Of a DNA stretch of 64,000 nucleotides, positions 59,101 through 64,000 are shown piece by piece (within the stretch, counting starts at the first letter, position 1; each line of letters opens with the position of its first letter). Where the stretch lies: positions 518,930,547 to 518,994,546 of the forward strand of contig NC_057795.1 in the NCBI RefSeq assembly GCF_018294505.1, read 5' to 3'. A program made the position numbers and the translations under genes. Below the pieces are notes generated by a model, which ran no database searches, was not told the origin of the DNA, and worked only from the letters and a program-made list of their open reading frames with translations. Origin of the DNA: Triticum aestivum (lineage: Eukaryota > Streptophyta > Magnoliopsida > Poales > Poaceae).

Positions 59101-59557
59101 CTCAGTTACACTGGAAGTGGTCTTCGGATCCCCGGATAATTTCTGAAGCGAGGAGTTAATCTTCGACATAGTCCCATTTCGCAGTGGCTATCACGCTCTG
59201 CTCAGACGAACCGCGTTCGCAAAATTCAACGCGGTGCCGCATTATGCATACCTTAAGCTCAAGATGCCAGGCCCTCGTGGAGTCATCACGGTCAATGGAA
59301 ACACGGAACGCTCCCTCCGAACGGTGGAACATACAGCGGCTCTCGCGGCAGAAGTACAGAGCAGCCTTTTAAGGCAATTTTCGAGTCCGGCCGTTAAACG
59401 ACCGGACACGGCCAAACGCGCCCGGAGCAACATCAACCAAGACCATCTGGCACGTTCCAAGCACGCGAAGCAATGCGGCCTCAACCCCAGCCCTTGCACA
59501 ATTGTAAGACAAACTCTCTGCGTACATAATTACGCCCTGGAGATACCATGGGCATAG
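56177..59557 (+). pseudogene. gag-pro: Fatima-2 gag-protease, one frame with two stops
   Basis: The ATG at 56177 (MASSIDNDAVLGETF) opens a single frame of about 1,126 codons to 59557, interrupted only by TAG at 59000-59002 and TGA at 59144-59146. The first 941 residues cover all of Gag: an acidic N-terminus, a basic KRRHQQRRSKSRHSK patch, the Gag domain (WIEDYLLHIHMARGDD, ARHWLNSLPAESIG), the C-x2-H...H-x4-C knuckle (SCQIHG...HTNRDC), and the start of protease to LMDGGSSLNLLY. The Gag moiety could still be made. Downstream of protease the frame ends with no RT. Confidence 0.9.
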
Positions 59558-60671
59558 GGGGAGAGGCACAACCACACCAGACCCAGAGTGCGGTTCGACC
59601 ACACCAGGGGCTCCCAAGTGTGTGGCTCTTTTTATCTTTTATTTCTTTTTTTTACACAGGACTCTGTCTGGCGGCGAACCTGCCGAACTCATGATGCAAC
59701 AGTCAGGGAGGGACAAAGGCTGCGACGAACACTCAGGTGGTGTCCATTACGAGCATTAAATTTGTTAAATACACCATTCCGCGGCCTACCCCTGGAGGGA
59801 GACGCCTTTAATTCGTCCAATCCCTTGTTTTCCGCACTATTTGTATCATTCCGCACTCATAGCAGATCTTCTCGAATAAAATGCAGCACTTTTTGCCCAT
59901 AATTGCATTACCTTATATATATATATATATGTTCATTTACGACATGTTGCATCCGTACATTTTGGTACGGCCAAATACACCAGGGGCTTATGTTCCCCGC
60001 ATTATGGTGTGATAAAGTCCGAACACTTTCACAAGTGCGGCACCCCGAACTTATAGCATTATATGAATCTGCTCTGAATCATGTCTTGGGTCAATAATTG
60101 GGTTTGCCCGGCTCCCATGTTTGGCACCTTACGTTCCGTTATATCGACTAAGGTAGCACTGGGAGAACCACTGCGATTGCGCCCCGGTTGAGCCGGGTTA
60201 ACGCCTCAGTGGAGAAAGCTAAAACTGACTGTCATGATAAGGCGAGAGACTGGTCGCTGTTCGAGAGGTCCTTTCGGGTCCTTAAAGACCTACGCCGCTT
60301 CGAGCAAAGTTCCGGATAATGTCCGACGAAGGCGTGGATAGCGCCCCTAATTCGGTCTTCCGAATACTAGGGGCTTCGCCAAAATTTAAAATTATAGAAT
60401 TCTATGGCTAAGTGAGAGTGTTCAAGCACTATAAGTCCGGTTGCCTTGTTCGTTGTTTTGAGCGCCTCCCTAGATGGACCCAAAAATGGGAACAAGAGTG
60501 CTCAAGTTTATCCCGAACACCCCAGCACTCGTGGCATGGGGGCTGAAGCCGACGACTTGCCATCTCTCAGATTTAATAAATGGCCGCACAGAAGGTAATA
60601 TTTTAAATTAACAAGCGTTGCTTAGCGCATATGAACAAAGTTTTCAGTGCACAGGATAACACATTGCGAAT
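59558..60671 (+). other. Fatima-2 spacer between the convergent genes
   Basis: The non-coding counterpart of 22464-23644. It contains an AT dinucleotide run (about 59912-59930) absent from Fatima-1 and a conserved block around 60340-60420 (CTTCCGAATACTAGGGGCTT). Confidence 0.7.
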
Positions 60672-63600
60672 TTACTCAATAATTACATCCCTGGGGCACT
60701 CATCCGCAATCTTGCGGGCACCTTTCAGAACAATCTTATAGTACATCTCGGGCGTACGATATTCCTTGCCCACTGGTGGCGCGTCAGTGATTAGCTTCTC
60801 CGCATCCAGCTTGCCCCAATGCACCTTTGCGCGGGCAAGGGCCCGACGAGCACCTTCAATACAGGCGGAGCGCTTGATAACCTCCACCCAGGGGCACGCA
60901 TCCACCAACCGTCGCACAAGACCGAAGTAGCTCCCAGGCATGGCCTCTCCAGGCCACAGCCGGACTATGAGGCCCTTCATGGCCCGCTCGGCCACCTTGT
61001 GGAGCTCGACCAGCTGCTTCAGCTAGTCGCTAGGGGGCACCGGATGGCCGGCCTCAGCATACTGAGACCAGAAGACCTTCTCCGTTGAGCTCCCCTCCTC
61101 GGCTCGGTAGAATGTGGCGGCATCAGACATGCTGCGAGGCAGATCTGCAAACGCCCCTGGAGAGCTCCGAATTCGGGTAAGTAACACATAATTTACATTC
61201 ACATGCTTGCTTTGCATGAAAAATGCCTTACCCGCCGCTATCTTCCTCACCAACTCAATCTCTTGAAGGGACTTATGGGCATCGGCCTTGGCAGTCTTGG
61301 CACTTTCGAGAGCCGAGGCAAGCTCGGACTCTCGAGTCTTTGAGTCACGCTCCAAACTCTCATGCTTTTCCATGAGAGCCTGGAGCTCTTGCTGAACCAC
61401 CGCCACCCGCGCCTCCTGCTTTTCTCGCTCTGCCCGTTCCGTGGCCGCATTGCGTTCGGCCACAGACACGGCCTCCTTCTGGGTCGCCACCTCGTTTGTG
61501 GCCCCTGCAGTACCCATGTTATCCTTGTTATTTTTTGTTGCAACCTAAATCCTTTTCTGTAAGGTACAAGTTCAAAGTGGTGTTACTCACCTTCTTTGTC
61601 CTGGAGCTGCTCCTTGGCACGGCCGAGCACTTGCTCGGACCGCTCGAGTTCCTGCTTCAAAGCACCGACCTCCGCAGTCAGTGCGGCAGAGGTCAGCAGC
61701 GCAGCCTGCAACCCATATTGACATAATTTTTTAGCAACCCTGCGTATATCTTTTTTTTCAGATCCTTAGTCCGGCTTTTCTTTCCGAACACTGAACCAAG
61801 CATCAGGGGCTACTGTCTATGCGGTATTACATTGCATATTTTTAAACTTCTTACCTCAAAGCCTGATAGAAGGCTATTGCAGGCTTCGGTCAGCCCGCTC
61901 TTGGCAAGCTGTACCTTTTGAACCACCGCACTCATAATAGTGCGGTGTTCTTCCTCGATGGAAGCGCTCTGGAGCGCCTCCAACAAATTGTCCGGCGCCT
62001 CCGATTGGACGGAAGCTGCCGGCGTCACAGTCTTGCCCTTCGTGCGAAGGGGCCGCCGGCCGGACTCCGGAACCACTGCGGGTTCTGATATGGAGTCCGG
62101 CGCAAAGTCCGGGAGGACACCTTGTTGCGCCTCCAGAGCCTCCCCCTGATGGGTCCCTTCTTGGGATCCCACCTCAGCGTCCTCGGTGTCGCGAGGGGTG
62201 GAGGCGGTCGGGATGGAGTCTACATCCGACGGAGCTAACGACCCGCTCGATGAAGCGGGGAGATCATCATTGGCCGGACTACAGGTAGCATGCGGCATCA
62301 GAATGACACTATGTGACGCAGAAAAAGAAATTATAAATCATTCAGGAATCTGGATACTTACGATCTCGTCAGAGGCCTGGCCCTTGAAGGCCATTCTTCC
62401 TTGCCAACGTTGATGTTGGCGGAGCTGTCCGGGGGAATAGTGCTTCCCCTCTTGGACCCTTCGGCCTCCCCTGTTGGGGAAGCCTTCCTCTTCCTTTCTC
62501 CCTCCTCTGGGAGAGAGTCCTCTTTCTCCTCCTCATTTTCGGGGGAGGAGTCCGCCCCGGATTCGTCGGACACCTGAAAACGGGAACTCTTTCGAGCACC
62601 CGTGGCCTCCTTCTTGGCCTTTTTCTCCGGCACCACGTGCGGTTCCGGAACCAGCAGCCTCGCTAGAGGGGCGTCTACTGGGTTTTCTGGCATAGGAGCC
62701 GGGCAGATAATCTGCTCCACCTTCCTCATCCAGTCCTGTCAAAGGAAAAGGGGAAATTAAAACCTGCATAGAGTCAAACTATGAAAAGCAAGTGTCCCGT
62801 AAAGGGGTAGAATCACTTACCTCGTCGGCTTGGCGCTGCGAGCGAAATCCGCGATCTTCGGTCGCGGATGCGGGGGCTTCGACGCCCTTAAACAGCACCC
62901 TCCAGGCGCCTTCGTACATCGTGTCGAAGAGCCCGCTCATCGCCTGGTGCTGTTCCGGATTGAACTCCCACAGATTGAATGCCCGCTCTTGGCATGGGAG
63001 AATCCGGCGGACGAGCATGACTTGGACCATGTTAACCAGCCTGAGCTTCTTCACCAGCTTCTGGATACAGGCTTGGAGTCCCGTCAGCTCCTCCGAACTA
63101 CCCCACAGCAAGCCCTTCTCTTTCCAGGAGGTGAGCTGTGTGGGGATACCAGATCTGAACTCGGGGGCCGCCGCCCAATTAGGGTCGCGCGGCTCGGTGA
63201 TATAGAACCACCCCGATTGCCACCCCTTGACGGATTCCACGAAGGCCCCTTCGAACCAAAGGACATTGGGCATCTTGCCCAACATGGCGCCTCCGCACTC
63301 CGCTTGAGTGCCCTTCACTACCTTCGGCTTGACATTGAAGGTCTTGAGCCACAAGCCGAAGTGGGGCTGGATGCAGAGGAAGGCCTCGCACACGACGATA
63401 AACACCGAGATGTTAAGGATGAAGTTCGGCGCTAGATCATGGAAATCCAGGCCGTAGTAGAAGATGAGCCCCCGGACAAAGGGGTGAAGTGGAAAGCCCA
63501 GTCCGCGGAGAAAGTGGGGAAGAAAAACGACCCTCTCATGGGGCCTGGGGGTGAGAATGAGCTGCCCCTCGTCGGGCAGCCGGTGCGCGATGTCACCGGA

Positions 63601-63681
63601 CAGGTAGCCGGCGCTGCGCAGTCTTTCGATGTGCTCCTCCGTAACGGAGGAGTTCATCCACTTGCCTCCCGCTCCAGACAT
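60672..63681 (-). pseudogene. Antisense spliced gene of Fatima-2 (PF04195-like domain), open except for one stop
   Basis: The inferred exons on the minus strand are 63681-62821, 62735-62362, 62308-61855, 61705-61591, 61504-61232 and 61156-60672, with introns of 85, 53, 149, 86 and 75 bp, all GT-AG. Joined they give about 853 codons in one frame. The phases fit at every junction, and the only lesion is TAG at 61025-61023. Exon 1 is the globular 'putative gypsy-type transposon' domain (HERVVFLPHF, YGLDFHDLAPN, HFGLWLKTFNVK). Exon 2 is acidic with KR patches, exons 4-5 form a likely coiled coil, and exon 6 includes GSYFGLVRRLVDACPW. The function is unknown. It could be a captured host gene or an old retroelement accessory gene. 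Confidence 0.75.
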
Positions 63682-63797
63682 GACTGGGGAAGGTTGAGAC
63701 GAGATATGCGGGCTTGGGCGCTGGAGCTCGAGTGCGCGGAGATGGATAAGCAAAGGAGGAAGAAGGCGTAGGTAAAAAGGTGAATCCTTATCCCTTA

Positions 63798-63810
63798 TAT
63801 GGGCGGGCGA
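63798..63810 (-). promoter_or_regulatory. TATA box of the Fatima-2 antisense gene
   Basis: On the minus strand CCCATATAAGGGATAAGGA lies about 120 bp before the ATG. It matches the Fatima-1 site at 19279-19295. Confidence 0.6.
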
Positions 63811-64000
63811 AGTCTACGCGTCTCCCACCGGCCTGGTAAAACTCGCTTATCCCCCAAGCGTCACCATCAATGGCGCGGTTGGGTTACCCACGTCCGTATT
63901 GATGAGAATCCCGGATTAAGGGGGAACACGATCTCTGCTTCGACAAGACGTGCCAAGGAAACCGCTTCGCTAAATGCGCTGAGGTGGTAGAGTAAAAAAA

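Larger units (their letters stand above)
55610..64000 (+). mobile_element. Fatima-2: gypsy LTR retrotransposon, 3' end beyond the window
   Basis: It has a 5' LTR, a primer region, gag-protease on the plus strand, a spacer and the spliced antisense gene on the minus strand, collinear with Fatima-1 in mirror image. From the Fatima-1 spacing (552 bp from the ATG of the antisense gene to the LTR) the 3' LTR should begin about 230 bp after the window. RT and integrase are absent. It inserted into the CACTA. Confidence 0.87.

Noticed and set aside
63439..63771. Plus-strand open frames opposite the antisense gene (also 62792-63435)
   Set aside because: Shadows of exon 1 in GC-rich sequence; no homology recognised and not kept in Fatima-1.
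1..64000. Host genes, CRISPR arrays, rRNA, miRNA hairpins, centromeric or telomeric repeats
   Set aside because: I looked on both strands and found none; all parts fall within transposable elements.

Overview
The window is intergenic DNA of a large-genome Triticeae grass (wheat or Aegilops type). I see no host gene, tRNA, rRNA or CRISPR array. Essentially every base can be assigned to a nested transposable element. The Triticeae origin is inferred from recognisable families: an Angela/WIS/BARE-type copia element, Fatima-type gypsy elements, Sabrina/WHAM-like and related gypsy elements with Asp-tRNA primer sites, a plant L1 LINE and a CACTA end. Family names come from memory of consensus sequences; the element boundaries come from LTR ends, primer sites and target-site duplications (TSDs) read in the sequence.

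Layout. Level 0 is a minus-strand Athila-clade gypsy element (Sabrina/WHAM-like), visible in three pieces: 16217-18389, 27454-30790 and 53069-54289. Level 1 insertions split it: Angela (+, 1-16216, 5' end cut by the window edge) lies in its 3' LTR, Fatima-1 (-, 18390-27453) in its 3' region, element B (-, 30791-53068) in the C-terminal part of gag, and a CACTA end (54290-55609) in the N-terminal part of gag. Level 2: element A (-, 6414-14140) lies in the RNase H of Angela, an L1 LINE (+, 35623-50199) in element B, and Fatima-2 (+, 55610 to beyond the window) in the CACTA. Level 3: element C (-, 40941-48417) lies in the reverse transcriptase of the LINE. TSDs support A (CATAG), B (GTATG) and the LINE (15 bp) exactly, and Fatima-1 and C imperfectly.

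Coding content. Angela, the LINE and the level-0 gag-protease are dead: stops, frameshifts, and in Angela changes in catalytic residues. A, B and C are non-autonomous. They have no reverse transcriptase or integrase and carry instead remnants of an acidic Asp/Tyr-rich protein ending in an MHRK(W/R)VRL signature. Both Fatima copies keep gag and protease but lack RT-RNase H-integrase. In the place of these they carry, on the opposite strand, a six-exon gene with a gypsy-type 'transposase' domain (PF04195-like).

Most interesting. The antisense gene of Fatima has the same six-exon structure in both copies (for example exons of exactly 115 and 273 bp), canonical GT-AG introns and a conserved TATA box. 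In Fatima-2 it is open for about 853 codons apart from one stop. Other points are a tandemly duplicated module with paired hairpins and extra polypurine-tract-like motifs in A and B, an LTR-like internal promoter in the level-0 element ahead of an intact 337-aa ORF, and LTR mosaicism between C and A/B.
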